Translations under genes and position numbers: made by a program
The notes under the pieces: generated by a model
The model's input: the letters and a program-made list of their open reading frames with translations, nothing else
The model's database searches: none
Told to the model about the DNA's origin: nothing
Assembly: GCA_025358305.1 (NCBI GenBank)
Contig: JANYJZ010000033.1
Span: 124,001-188,000 of the forward strand
DNA from: Ignavibacteriota bacterium
GTDB lineage: Bacteria; Bacteroidota; Ignavibacteria; UBA10030; SZUA-254
DNA length: 64,000 nucleotides
Direction of reading: 5' to 3'
Shown: in pieces, positions 1 to 9,132 of the stretch
Layout: every line of letters begins with the position of its first letter
How positions within the stretch are numbered: position 1 is the first letter of the stretch

Positions 1-548
1 TCACTGACCGGACCGTACAGGTCATCACCGGCGACGGCCGTGCGTACCTCGCCGACACGAGCCGCCGGTACGACATCATCCTCCTCGACTGCGTGAGCAG
101 CAATGACTACCCCAGGGAGATGATGACAAAGGAATTCTTCACGCTCGCCGCGGCCCGGATGCCGGAAACGGGCATCTTCGCGATCGCAGTGGAATCGGTC
201 GGATGGAAGGATGAGATCGTACAGACGCTCTCGGCGACGCTCGGGGCCGCCTTCCGGCAGGTCATCGTGCTGCCGATCTCCGAACCGCCGGACAAGTTTG
301 GCAGCATCGTACTCATGGCGTCGAACACGGTGAGGAGCGACCTCCTCCGCGATCCGGAACGGAACCTCGACTACAGTCCGGAATGGCGCTACGGCCCGGA
401 ATACCAGAAGGCGCACGCTTGGGACAATCACTTCACTCTTGTGCCGGGCGCAGCGCGCATCCAGACCGACACCGACAATTCGTGGGACCGGATCCTGGCG
501 GCGATCATCGCCGCAGAGAAGCAGCAGCCCCGGGAATACCTCCCCTAG
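1..548 (+). CDS. Spermidine synthase-like methyltransferase-fold protein, 5' truncated
   Basis: The reading frame is open from base 3, so the gene begins before the window; the GTG start in the ORF track is internal. The visible 181 residues start inside a Rossmann-type methyltransferase fold: GDGRAYL near residues 10-16 matches the segment that contacts decarboxylated SAM in polyamine aminopropyltransferases, and YDIILLDC near 23-30 is the usual following strand with its acidic residue. The P-x-x-x-x-T-x-EFF stretch that follows is common in spermidine synthases and in membrane-fused spermidine synthase-like proteins. Whether it makes polyamines cannot be judged without the N-terminal half. 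It converges with the protease downstream, with hairpins between them. Confidence 0.7.
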   Translation, partial: TDRTVQVITGDGRAYLADTSRRYDIILLDCVSSNDYPREMMTKEFFTLAAARMPETGIFAIAVESVGWKDEIVQTLSATLGAAFRQVIVLPISEPPDKFGSIVLMASNTVRSDLLRDPERNLDYSPEWRYGPEYQKAHAWDNHFTLVPGAARIQTDTDNSWDRILAAIIAAEKQQPREYLP

Positions 549-698
549 CCGTTCATCGGTGGGAGATCGGCCGCATCTTCGAACTCCACAGGAAATCCCT
601 CGACCGACCACGCCAGGCTGCTTGATCCAGGCGGCGCACGACACTGTCACTTCCTCGATCGACCTGCCGACATCAGCTATGACTTCCCCGTCATAGAA

Positions 699-729
699 CA
701 CCCGTCCGCGAGACGATCACGGACGGGTG
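699..729 (-). terminator. Strong hairpin between convergent genes
   Basis: A perfect 10-bp inverted repeat (CACCCGTCCG / CGGACGGGTG) with an 11-nt loop lies 28 nt past the stop of the trypsin-like protease gene. A second, 7-bp hairpin (CTATGAC / GTCATAG, bases 677-696) sits next to it. No long U-tract follows on either strand, so termination is inferred from stem strength and position between convergent genes. Confidence 0.5.
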
Positions 730-757
730 CGAAGAGCGGTACTGCGATTTGAATACC

Positions 758-1888
758 TTACTGGCCCACCATCGTTGCCCCCAGGAAGCTCAGGACCTGT
801 CCGATGGGATTGGCGATCGCCGACGTAGAGCTGCCTGCGAAGAGGAGCCCGACGGCTTTTGCGTTTGTCGTGACGTCCTGGACCATGAGCGAGCCGGAGT
901 CGCCGGAATTCAGGAACCTGCTCCCCCTGTTCTTGATCACGATCTGGCCGGTGAAGGTCTTCGTAAAGGAGGTGCCGCCGGCGCATTCGTTCTCATACGT
1001 GATGTTGACCGTCGCATTGAGCGCGCTGACGCTGCTGCGGCTGAGACCGGTCGTGCGGCCGCTCTTCTTCACCGCCTGGCCGATCGAAGCTCCGATGGTC
1101 GTTGCGCTGATCGTACCGACGTCAAGGATCGCGCCGTCGGTGCGGACCATCCCAGAGATGACCTGGGCGATCGCGCAGTCGACGTTCGAACTCGGAAGGC
1201 TCTTGATGCCTGAGAGCGTCGCGACATTCTGTGCGTTTGCCGCCGTGCAGTTGACGTCGATGAGGCCCGGCTGGACGACGGGGTCGCCAGCCGTTGCGAC
1301 GCGGCCGTTGCCGCCGGAGACGATGTCCGCTTCGAAGACATGGTAATTGCTCAACACATACTGCGCGCCGCCTTTTGATACGAGCGATCCGAGCGTGCCG
1401 CCGCAGCAATAGCCGTTGGCGAGGTCGTATCGCCAGCCGCCGGAAGTTCCCATCTGGATCGGGGGAGCCTGGATGGCCTTATGATCGGCCATCGCGCGAA
1501 ACCTTCCCGTGACCTCTTGGACAACGGGGTATCCGGAGATCTCGCTCGGGATGCCCCTGGCGGCGATGCCTCTCCCTTTGATGGGCGTGCTTGGTTGGGA
1601 TTCGAGATAGACCATGACGGCGAGTCTGCCGTCATCCGTGAGGCCGGTTGCTGTGCCCACGACCCCCGGCACCGACATAAGGTCGGACGTCGACTGGTCC
1701 TGAACCGCCATGATGCTCTGCACTGCCGGATTTTCCTTGGTGAGAAGAATAGATTCCTGACCGGTGACCGGCGAGTTCGACATATCCTGCATCTTCTCGC
1801 AACCCGTCCAGTAGACGAGTGAGAGCGCAAAGATTGTCGCCATCAGCACGAACGTCAGCCAAGAGGACGCGCGAAACGATTTATGCAT
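758..1888 (-). CDS. Exported trypsin-fold (S1-like) serine protease
   Basis: This 376-residue protein carries an N-terminal hydrophobic export segment (about residues 11-28) followed by Cys30; the lipobox is weak, so it may be a lipoprotein or a Sec-secreted protein. A chymotrypsin-like catalytic triad can be placed: His183 in SNYHVF, Asp237 in VDCAIA and Ser331 in GDSGS. The spacing fits family S1 peptidases, though the first 150 residues match nothing I recognise. The start is secure: AAGGAGGT lies 4 nt before the ATG, one of the best ribosome binding sites in the window. A promoter-like TTGACA-N17-TATCGT lies about 185 nt upstream. The substrate is unknown. Confidence 0.72.
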   Translation of the reverse strand: MHKSFRASSWLTFVLMATIFALSLVYWTGCEKMQDMSNSPVTGQESILLTKENPAVQSIMAVQDQSTSDLMSVPGVVGTATGLTDDGRLAVMVYLESQPSTPIKGRGIAARGIPSEISGYPVVQEVTGRFRAMADHKAIQAPPIQMGTSGGWRYDLANGYCCGGTLGSLVSKGGAQYVLSNYHVFEADIVSGGNGRVATAGDPVVQPGLIDVNCTAANAQNVATLSGIKSLPSSNVDCAIAQVISGMVRTDGAILDVGTISATTIGASIGQAVKKSGRTTGLSRSSVSALNATVNITYENECAGGTSFTKTFTGQIVIKNRGSRFLNSGDSGSLMVQDVTTNAKAVGLLFAGSSTSAIANPIGQVLSFLGATMVGQ

Positions 1889-2073
1889 ATGGACCTCCTT
1901 CTTGAGGTGTAAGGAACATGTGGATTGTGTGGATTTGAATGTAGTGCATTGCTCTTTTCACGGGAATGTGAACCATCCCTCGCACTCCGGGTTATCAGCT
2001 GGCTTTTTAAGAAAAAGAGACTCTCGGCCGGCTCGCGAGGGACACGGTAAATGGGACTCCATAGTCTGGGATC

Positions 2074-2102
2074 ACGATAGGGAATTCCGGCGAGGTTGTC
2101 AA
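2074..2102 (-). promoter_or_regulatory. Promoter for the trypsin-like protease gene
   Basis: Reading the minus strand, TTGACA is followed by a 17-nt spacer and TATCGT. It lies in the 310-base gap between metG and the protease gene, giving a 5' untranslated region of roughly 180 nt. The only other structure I see in this gap is a 6-bp hairpin at 2144-2157 (CCTCCG/CGGAGG) that may help end metG transcripts. Confidence 0.5.
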
Positions 2103-2198
2103 GAGTTTCGGCCATTTTCTTCATTCTTCTTCTGGCCGATCCCCCTCCGGACGGAGGCAGAGTGGCGTAATAATCTGCGGAGGCGGGGAGGCAAAACG

Positions 2199-4289
2199 CT
2201 ATTTAACGATGCTCCCTTCGGTGATATCTTCGAAAACGGTGAGGATCGTAAGTTTTCCCGCATCATCCGAGGCCGCCAGGAGCATCCCCTGGGATTCCTC
2301 GCCCATGAGTTTCGCGGGCGCGAGATTTGAAACAAGGACGACCTTCTTTCCGACGAGGGCCTCCGGTTGGTAATGCTGCCCGATCCCGGCGATCACCTGG
2401 CGCTCTTCGGTTCCGATCGAGACCTTGAGCTTCAAGAGCTTCGTTGATTTGGCAACGCGTTCGGCGGCAAGGACCTTCGCGACGCGCAGGTCCACGGATT
2501 TGAACTGTTCTATGTCGATCATCGGTTTTATCGGATGTGTCGGTGGCTGGGCAACGGTGAGCGCGGGGAGCTGCTTCAAATGACGGTCGATCGCCTCGTC
2601 TTCAACCTTCGTGAAGAGGATCGCACTCTGGCCGAGCGGGTGCCCGTCGGCGAGCGCGGTCTCTGCAGCCGATTCCCACCCGGAAGCCGCGGGTGATCCG
2701 GGAAGGTTCAGCATCTTCCAAATGGCTGCGGAGGTGAACGGCAGCACAGGCTCGAGGAGGATCGCGAGCGATCGGAGCGTCTGGAGGCAGATGTTCACCG
2801 TCAGGGCGCAGCGCTCAGGATCGGACATGGCGGTCTTCCACGGCTCCTGGTCGTTGAAATACTTGTTGGCGAACCGGGAGAGGTTGATGAGGGCGAGCGT
2901 CCCGTCGCGGAACTTGTATCGCTCGAAACATTCCGCGGCCTCGCGCGCCGCCCGGGCGATCTCGCGGCCGACGCCCTCGTCGGTCGACCCGTCGCCGGAC
3001 GTGCGCCGGCGTTGGAGCGTGGCGACCGAAGGCACACTGCCGCCGAAGTTGCGGTGCGCGAACGTCATCGTGCGGTTCACGAGATTGCCGAGATTGTCGG
3101 CGAGTTCGTTATTCGTGCGCGCCTGGAAGTCCTTCCAGGTGAAATCGGCGTCCCGGGACTCCGGCAAGTTCATCGTCAGCGTATACCGGAGCGTATCGGC
3201 CGGGAACTCGTCGAGGAAATCGTCGACGTCGATCCCCCATCCCCTGCTCTTGGAGAACTTCTGCCCTTCGAAGTTCAGGAACTCGTTCGCAGGCACGTTC
3301 TCGGGAAGGATATAGCGGTCCGGAGAGGTCCGGTTCCAGGCCATGATCATCGCCGGGAAGACGATGCAGTGGAACACGACGTTGTCCTTGCCGATGAACG
3401 CGACGTATTTCGTCGAGGGGTCGTGCCAGTAGTCGCGCCACCGTTCCGCCGATCCGATAGATGCGGCCCACTCCTTCGTCGCGGAGATGTATCCAAGGAC
3501 GGCGTCAAACCATACGTAGAGGACCTTTCGTTCGAACCCCGGAAGAGGCACTTGCACCCCCCATTGGAGATCTCGCGTGACGGCACGGTCCTCGAGCCCC
3601 GTCTTGAACCATCCCCGGCAGTACTGCAGGACGTTCTCCTTCCAGCCGTCGCGCGCGTCGGCCGAACGGATGTATTCTTCGAGTTCCGGCTGGAACAGCC
3701 CGAGCGGAAAATACCAGTGCACCGTCTCGCGCACCGTCGGGACGGCCCCGGTGATCTTGCTCTTCGGATTGATGAGTTCGGTGGGACTGAGGAACGTGCC
3801 GCATTTCTCACACTGGTCGCCGCGCGCCTCCGGGTTCTGGCAAACGGGACAGGTGCCCTCGACATACCGGTCAGGGAGAAACATTCCCGCCTGTTCGTCG
3901 TAGAGCTGCTGCTCCTTCTTCTCCTTCAGGAGGCCGGCGGCGTGGAGCCGGAGAAAGAATTCCTTTGCGGTCGCGTGGTGCACCGGGAGGGATGTCCGGG
4001 AGTAGTTGTCGAAGCTCATCCCGAACCTCGCGAACGCGGCTTTGTTGAGGCCGTGGTACCGGTCGACGACCTCCTGGGGGGTGATCTTCTGCTGTTCGGC
4101 GGTGATCGTGATCGGCACCCCGTGCTCGTCCGAGCCGCAGATGAATACGACGTCGCGTTTCATCGAGCGCTGGAAGCGGACGTAGATGTCGGCCGGCAGA
4201 TAGGCGCCGGAGAGGTGGCCCAGGTGGATCTTGCCGTTGGCGTACGGCAGCGCCGCTGTTACGAGGAGCCGCTTGGGGGCGTTTTTCAC
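2199..4289 (-). CDS. metG: Methionyl-tRNA synthetase with C-terminal tRNA-binding domain
   Basis: The protein charges tRNA-Met with methionine in the cytoplasm. The class I signature HLGH is at residues 22-25 and KFSKS (the KMSKS loop) follows the Rossmann core. A zinc knuckle (CPVC then CEKC) lies in the connective peptide. The last 110 or so residues form the EMAP/Trbp111-like tRNA-binding domain, beginning at IDIEQFKSVDLRVAKV, so this is the dimerising long form. I chose a GTG start that gives 696 residues, because homology begins immediately after it; the ORF track extends about 96 residues too far, back into holB. No clear ribosome binding site precedes the GTG. It follows holB by 41 nt and is probably cotranscribed with it. 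Confidence 0.93.
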   Translation of the reverse strand: MKNAPKRLLVTAALPYANGKIHLGHLSGAYLPADIYVRFQRSMKRDVVFICGSDEHGVPITITAEQQKITPQEVVDRYHGLNKAAFARFGMSFDNYSRTSLPVHHATAKEFFLRLHAAGLLKEKKEQQLYDEQAGMFLPDRYVEGTCPVCQNPEARGDQCEKCGTFLSPTELINPKSKITGAVPTVRETVHWYFPLGLFQPELEEYIRSADARDGWKENVLQYCRGWFKTGLEDRAVTRDLQWGVQVPLPGFERKVLYVWFDAVLGYISATKEWAASIGSAERWRDYWHDPSTKYVAFIGKDNVVFHCIVFPAMIMAWNRTSPDRYILPENVPANEFLNFEGQKFSKSRGWGIDVDDFLDEFPADTLRYTLTMNLPESRDADFTWKDFQARTNNELADNLGNLVNRTMTFAHRNFGGSVPSVATLQRRRTSGDGSTDEGVGREIARAAREAAECFERYKFRDGTLALINLSRFANKYFNDQEPWKTAMSDPERCALTVNICLQTLRSLAILLEPVLPFTSAAIWKMLNLPGSPAASGWESAAETALADGHPLGQSAILFTKVEDEAIDRHLKQLPALTVAQPPTHPIKPMIDIEQFKSVDLRVAKVLAAERVAKSTKLLKLKVSIGTEERQVIAGIGQHYQPEALVGKKVVLVSNLAPAKLMGEESQGMLLAASDDAGKLTILTVFEDITEGSIVK

Positions 4290-4330
4290 GTCAGGAGATT
4301 CGTTCAGTGTCAGAATCCGGGATGCTCCGG

Positions 4331-5470
4331 CTATCCACGCTGCCGTTCTCCGTTCTGCGGAAGGATCGTCCTGCGCAGATCGGCGGCGAGTGTCAAAAAT
4401 ATGAGTGGAATATACACATTTTTGTAAAGAAGTGAAATGGAACGCTCGATCGCATCGAACGCGCCGGCATACTCCACCCCCGGATGCGCCGCGGAGAACC
4501 GCTCGAGCGCCGTCCGGTCGTCGGCGTGCGCGACCACGCGCTGGTCTTCTCTGAGGAGCAAGCTGTCCCGGAGCCATGTCTGGAGCATCGCCAGGAGCTC
4601 CTCGATGCCCTCCTTCTCGTAGTCGACGGCGAGCCGGTCGATCATCTCGCAGAGTTCCTGCCTGGGCCTGTAGAGCGCCGTGCGGAGAAAATCAACGGCC
4701 GCCGCCCGACGGGCATCCATGTCGGCGTCGAGCATCCGGAGCGCCCGTGAATAGCTCCCGAACGCGAGCTGGGCAACCATGGCCGCTTTCTGTTCCGGCA
4801 CGCCTTCCCTCTCCCGGAGGGCGGCCGCGATCTCGGCCTCCTCCACGGGGCCGAACCGCACGTGCTGGCATCGGGAGAGGATCGTGGGGAGTAGCTGGTC
4901 CACCGACGGAACGGTCAGGATGAGGAGCGTGTCGTCGTGCGGCTCCTCGAGGGTCTTGAGGATCGCATTCGAGGCCTCGTCGTTGAGGTTCTCCGCATCG
5001 ATGATGAGGAAGACCTTCTTCCCTTCGGAGAACGCCGACAGCGCAGATTCCTTCCGGAGCTCTCGGATGCTGCTAATCTTGATCGTCGTGGCGCGGGGCA
5101 GCGCGAGGATATGATAGGGGTTCTTCGCCTTGAGGCCCACCTGTTCCTGATACGCTGCGACGTCCTCCTCGGTAAGCTTGGAGAGCGGCCCGTCGCCGAC
5201 CTTCTCCCCCTTGCCGACCGGGAGCGCGAACACGAGGTGGAGGTTCGGGTGCTGGAGGGAACGGAACTTGTGGCAGCTCGGGCACGCGTCGCACGCTTGC
5301 GTCCCGCGTGCCTCGCAGTTGAGGACCTTGGCAAGTTCGATCGCGGCGGCATCCTTGCCGACGCCTTCCGGCCCCGAAAAGACGTATGCATGGGCGAGCC
5401 TCTTCCGCTCGATCGTCGAGACGAGGAGTTCCTTCACCCGGTGCTGTCCGATGACGCTCGACCAGCTCAT
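4331..5470 (-). CDS. holB: DNA polymerase III subunit delta-prime
   Basis: This is a clamp-loader subunit that helps open the sliding clamp during replication. Its 379 residues begin with the AAA+ fold: GPEGVGKD (residues 33-40) is the Walker A segment, a four-cysteine zinc module (C-x8-C-x2-C-x2-C, around 51-65) follows, and SRC after the sensor strand is typical of delta-prime/DnaX relatives. In most bacteria delta-prime does not hydrolyse ATP, yet Walker A looks intact here, as in many Bacteroidota homologues. The gene starts 9 nt after the BamA/TamA-family gene and is followed by metG, suggesting one transcript for the three. Confidence 0.88.
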   Translation of the reverse strand: MSWSSVIGQHRVKELLVSTIERKRLAHAYVFSGPEGVGKDAAAIELAKVLNCEARGTQACDACPSCHKFRSLQHPNLHLVFALPVGKGEKVGDGPLSKLTEEDVAAYQEQVGLKAKNPYHILALPRATTIKISSIRELRKESALSAFSEGKKVFLIIDAENLNDEASNAILKTLEEPHDDTLLILTVPSVDQLLPTILSRCQHVRFGPVEEAEIAAALREREGVPEQKAAMVAQLAFGSYSRALRMLDADMDARRAAAVDFLRTALYRPRQELCEMIDRLAVDYEKEGIEELLAMLQTWLRDSLLLREDQRVVAHADDRTALERFSAAHPGVEYAGAFDAIERSISLLYKNVYIPLIFLTLAADLRRTILPQNGERQRG

Positions 5471-5479
5471 CGCGAGCCC

Positions 5480-7570
5480 TTAGAACGCATGGCCGATGCC
5501 GAAGTGGATGACGCCGGTGGCGAGGGTCTCGCCGAGGAACCGCTTGTGGAACATCGTCTGGCCGGCCCCATCGCCTTTCGGATCGTAGACACGGAACCCG
5601 TAATCGATCCGAAACGGGCCGAAGAACGTCTCATACCGGAACCCCACCCCGGCAGCCACGGCGATGTCGCGCGGCCGGAAGCTTCCGATCTCGCTCCAGA
5701 CGTTGCCGATATCGACGAAGTAGACGCCCCAGATGTTGTCGAGCTTGAGGCCGAGGAACTTCCCGAATCCACGGAAGTAATTCATCCGGAGTTCCGCGCT
5801 CCCCTCGAGCATGAAATTGCCTCCGAGTTCGAGAAGGTCGTCGCTCATGACGCCGAGCTGCCGCGCCTTCCATCCCCGGACGCTGCCGCTGCCGCCGGAG
5901 AAGAACCGGCGGTTGAGCGGGATCCGGACATCCATCGAGCGGCTCTCGCCGTACTTGTCCTGGTAGCCGGTCTTCGCCTTGAAGGCGAGGATGTTGGAGC
6001 GGTTCCCCGACACGTCGTGGTACCAGCGGCCGAGGAGCGTCGTCTTGTAGTACTGTGTGAACGGGAGTCCGACCGTGACGAGCTTCGGGAGAATGCCCGA
6101 TTCCTCGAGCGTGATGCTCCGAAAGTACCCTTCGGTCGGCGAGAACGGGTCGTTCGTGTGGTCGCTCTGGAGCGTAAACGTCAGGATGGAGTTGAACTGT
6201 TCCTGGTCCTCCGCGCGGAACTGCGCGATGACGAGCTTTTGGATGGCGGTGTCGACGAGGAGTTCCGGGCGGACACGTTCAAGGGTCCATTCGAGAGTGC
6301 CGGTCGTGTACTGTGTGACCTGCTTGTTGAGGGCCGCCTTCAGCCGGAGGATCGAGAGGATGAAGAACTGCTGCTTGTCCGCGCGAACCTCGGAGGTGAG
6401 GGCCCCGCTCAGGGTCCGGTTGAAGAGGTACGGCTGGAGGATCTGCATCTGAAAGTTGGCGCTTCCAACGACCGACGTGTCACGCACGCTCTTGCCGGAG
6501 AAGAGCTCCCGGATCGACTGCGTCTTCACACGGGCGCTCACATTGAAGCTCCTGCCGTCGCCGAGGAAGTTCCGGTTCGTGTACCCCAGGCCGAGACCGA
6601 GGTTGAAGGCGTTGTTCTCGTTCGAAACGATGACCTCCGGCGAGAGCTCGTTCCGGGGCCGGGGCCGGACGAGGACCTCCATCGGGATGGAACGGCTGGA
6701 GGAGGTGTCCGGGATCGTCACATGGTCGACGCGCGCCGCCTCGAACAGGCCGAGTCGGTTGAGATTGCGCTCACTGGTGAGCTTCTTCTCCTTGCTGTAG
6801 AGCTCCCCCGTGTGAAAATCGAGATGCCGAAGTGAGAGGTTGTCTGTGATGTCGTCGCGGGGCGGGTCGACCTTGACGGTGATCTCGCCGAAGGTGAACT
6901 GCTTCCCGGGGACAAAGACGAACGTGAGCCGGAAGTTGTTCGTCGAAAGATAGAGTTGGGCCAGGTATTGGTCGTAGTCGAACCGCGCGGTCGGGTAGCC
7001 GTTGTTTGCCAGGATCATGAGAACGCGGGAGATCTCGCCGTTCGCCACGGCCGTTTCGTAGGGGATGCCCTTCTTGGCGAGGGGTTCGGCGAGGATCTTC
7101 GAGCGCAGGTCCCTTGGAATGCTGTCGAGCCCCGCGTACGAGACCGTGTCGACGAACGACCTCTTCCCCTCCCGAATGAGGAAGAACATGTCGACGCGGT
7201 ACGCCGACGTGTCGACGGCGATGGAATCGCGGATCTCGGCGCCGTACCATCCGCGATCCCGGTAGATGTCCTTCAGGAGCTTCAAGTCGCCCTCCAGGAC
7301 GTCGGGTTGGAAGTACTCCGCCTTCGAGCCGAACTTCTCGCCGAACGTGCCGTGAAGGAACTTCGAGAATCCGCTCGGGGTCTCCTGGGACTGGACGGTG
7401 TTGGCAAGGACGCCGCGGTCGAGCGCCTCGTTGCCGATGAACGAGATGCGGTTGATCTCGAGCTCGCGCGCTTCGCCTTCGGTCGATTGCGCCGAGAGCC
7501 GGCCGGCGGCCAAGAGCGCGGCGGCCAAGAGCGCGAGGAGGCGTAGCCGGAGGAGAAAGAAAAGACCCAT
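5480..7570 (-). CDS. BamA/TamA-family outer-membrane protein
   Basis: A 696-residue precursor with an Ala/Leu-rich signal peptide ending near SAQ. The N-terminal half carries POTRA-like repeats (the first starts at INRISFIGNEAL, with later segments around FGEITVKVDPP) and the C-terminal half is a 16-strand-type Omp85 barrel. The barrel has the conserved loop 6 motif as GSVRGW, and the C-terminus ends in an aromatic residue (IGHAF), a typical outer-membrane insertion signal. Length and POTRA number (about three to four) lie between TamA and full BamA, so I do not assign a symbol. I use the internal ATG at the signal peptide rather than the track start 63 nt upstream. Confidence 0.85.
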   Translation of the reverse strand: MGLFFLLRLRLLALLAAALLAAGRLSAQSTEGEARELEINRISFIGNEALDRGVLANTVQSQETPSGFSKFLHGTFGEKFGSKAEYFQPDVLEGDLKLLKDIYRDRGWYGAEIRDSIAVDTSAYRVDMFFLIREGKRSFVDTVSYAGLDSIPRDLRSKILAEPLAKKGIPYETAVANGEISRVLMILANNGYPTARFDYDQYLAQLYLSTNNFRLTFVFVPGKQFTFGEITVKVDPPRDDITDNLSLRHLDFHTGELYSKEKKLTSERNLNRLGLFEAARVDHVTIPDTSSSRSIPMEVLVRPRPRNELSPEVIVSNENNAFNLGLGLGYTNRNFLGDGRSFNVSARVKTQSIRELFSGKSVRDTSVVGSANFQMQILQPYLFNRTLSGALTSEVRADKQQFFILSILRLKAALNKQVTQYTTGTLEWTLERVRPELLVDTAIQKLVIAQFRAEDQEQFNSILTFTLQSDHTNDPFSPTEGYFRSITLEESGILPKLVTVGLPFTQYYKTTLLGRWYHDVSGNRSNILAFKAKTGYQDKYGESRSMDVRIPLNRRFFSGGSGSVRGWKARQLGVMSDDLLELGGNFMLEGSAELRMNYFRGFGKFLGLKLDNIWGVYFVDIGNVWSEIGSFRPRDIAVAAGVGFRYETFFGPFRIDYGFRVYDPKGDGAGQTMFHKRFLGETLATGVIHFGIGHAF

Positions 7571-7667
7571 CCGCAGCGAGGCGAAATGGGTCGTCAATGG
7601 TTCATGCGGGGATCGGGAATGCGCAGGGGTCACGCCGGGCCATGTTCACAATGCGGGGACGGGGCGG

Positions 7668-7892
7668 TCAATATTCGTTTTCGTCCTCGAAAAAGAAATC
7701 TCCGTCCGTGGGGTAATCGGGCCAAATGTCTTCCATGCTTTCATACGGCTCTTCGGCATCCTCCAGTTCCTGAAGGTTCTCGATCACTTCATTCGGTGCA
7801 CCGGATCGGATCGCGTAATCAATCAACTCTTCTTTGGTAGCTGGCCAGGGCGCTTCATCGAGATGTGAAGCAAGTTCCATTGTCCAAATCAT
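7668..7892 (-). CDS. Small acidic DUF2795-family protein
   Basis: This 74-residue cytoplasmic protein has the layout I know from the DUF2795 family of Bacteroidota and Chlorobi: a W-T-x-E-L-A-S-x-L opening, a central PWPATKEELIDYAIRSGAP stretch, then a highly acidic tail with WPDYPTD. Its function is not known; the small helical core resembles a docking or adaptor module, which is inference. AGGAG lies 8 nt before the ATG. It sits alone between the M23 peptidase and the BamA/TamA-family gene on the same strand. Confidence 0.8.
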   Translation of the reverse strand: MIWTMELASHLDEAPWPATKEELIDYAIRSGAPNEVIENLQELEDAEEPYESMEDIWPDYPTDGDFFFEDENEY

Positions 7893-8021
7893 TCTCCACT
7901 CCTGAATCTTCTCTACGAATCAACTCATGTACATCACATACGAATCGGGCCTGAGGCAGAACACGGTACGAACCGACGGGGCTCGCACCTCCGAACGGGG
8001 ATCAACTGAAGGGGCAGCGGG

Positions 8022-8972
8022 CTAGCGGGAGGCTACCTGCCGGCGATACTCACTGGGCGATACGTCATCGAAGAAAAAGTTCATGGGGTTCTGAGCGACG
8101 CCGTTGAACCGCACTTCGTAATGGAGGTGCGGACCGCTCACGAGCCCCGTTCTGCCACTCTTACCGATGAGGTCGCCGCGATGGACGTGTTGTCCTTCGC
8201 GGACGAGCGTCTTGGAAAGGTGGGCGTAGAGCGTCTGATAGCCGTATCCATGCTTGATGACGACCACCGTGCCGTATCCGCCTCCGCTCTGGCCGGCCAT
8301 CTCGACGATGCCGTCGGCGGCGGCCGAGACGGGCGTCCCGACGTCGTTGACGATGTCGAGCCCGGTGTGCGTCTTGAAGATCCCGAGCACGGGATGCATC
8401 CGGAGGCCGAACTCCTTCGTGGAGTAATAACCGTCCATCGGCTTGAGCGCGGGAAGAGCGGCAAAGAATCCTTTATTGTACTCGTACTTCTTGATGATCT
8501 GATCGTAGCTCTGCTGCTGGACGCGGATCTCGCTCGAGAGCTTCTGCAGAGTCGTTGAAGCGGAACTCATCACCTGGAGGTTCTGGTTGTTGTTCGGCAT
8601 CTCAGCGCTCATCGCCGCGCCGCCCGTTCCGGCGGCACCGGTCTCGTCGTCCATGGGGGGAAGGTCCACGAGCAGCCGGAGGCGGTTCCCCTCATGGTCG
8701 ATCTTCGCGAGGGTCCCCTCGAGTTTCTTCATGTGGTCGGTGAGGACGGCGAGCTGCTGGTGGAGGGCCTGATTCTCCTCCTTGAGGCTCTGGATGGTCG
8801 TGTACCCCATCCCGAGAAAATCGTAGACATAGTAGTTCAGGACGAGTAGCGTCAGGACGAGGAGCGCCGTCGAAGCGATGAACCACGCGGCCGCCTTCGC
8901 ACGAAACCATTTGATCTCGTGAAGCTGCAGATTTCTATCCGCGCGGTATATTTTACTCTCCTGCCACATCAT
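8022..8972 (-). CDS. Membrane-anchored M23 (LytM) peptidase
   Basis: This is a murein endopeptidase or amidase-activator type protein of 316 residues. One transmembrane segment lies at about residues 28-50, followed by a coiled coil (about 60-95) and a C-terminal LytM domain. Zinc-site residues are visible: H-x-G-L-D-I after FKTHTG and HLHYEV near the C-terminus. Such coiled-coil LytM proteins work at the periplasmic face during cell division or wall remodelling; whether this one is catalytic depends on all four ligands, which appear present. It has its own promoter, and hprK ends upstream of that promoter. Confidence 0.87.
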   Translation of the reverse strand: MMWQESKIYRADRNLQLHEIKWFRAKAAAWFIASTALLVLTLLVLNYYVYDFLGMGYTTIQSLKEENQALHQQLAVLTDHMKKLEGTLAKIDHEGNRLRLLVDLPPMDDETGAAGTGGAAMSAEMPNNNQNLQVMSSASTTLQKLSSEIRVQQQSYDQIIKKYEYNKGFFAALPALKPMDGYYSTKEFGLRMHPVLGIFKTHTGLDIVNDVGTPVSAAADGIVEMAGQSGGGYGTVVVIKHGYGYQTLYAHLSKTLVREGQHVHRGDLIGKSGRTGLVSGPHLHYEVRFNGVAQNPMNFFFDDVSPSEYRRQVASR

Positions 8973-9074
8973 CGGTAATGACTATGTAGACGTCTGCCTT
9001 TCCTCTAAATGTAAACGAGTAAATCGAACGTGATTGGGCGTAATACGCCCCCCTTTCACCAACTTCTTGGCTCT

Positions 9075-9103
9075 AAAGTAAAGAAATCCCCCCAGTTTGT
9101 CAA
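9075..9103 (-). promoter_or_regulatory. Promoter for the M23 peptidase gene
   Basis: On the minus strand TTGACA, a 17-nt spacer and TACTTT lie about 105 nt before the ATG. A small hairpin (GGGCGT/ACGCCC) lies between the promoter and the gene. Confidence 0.5.
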
Positions 9104-9132
9104 GAATATTCTCAAAAAATGTGACGCAGGCC

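Noticed and set aside
4937-6835. 632-aa plus-strand ORF opposite holB and the BamA/TamA-family gene
   Set aside because: Shadow ORF caused by high GC; its translation is Arg/Glu/Asp/Leu-rich with no domain, and the opposite strand has clear genes.
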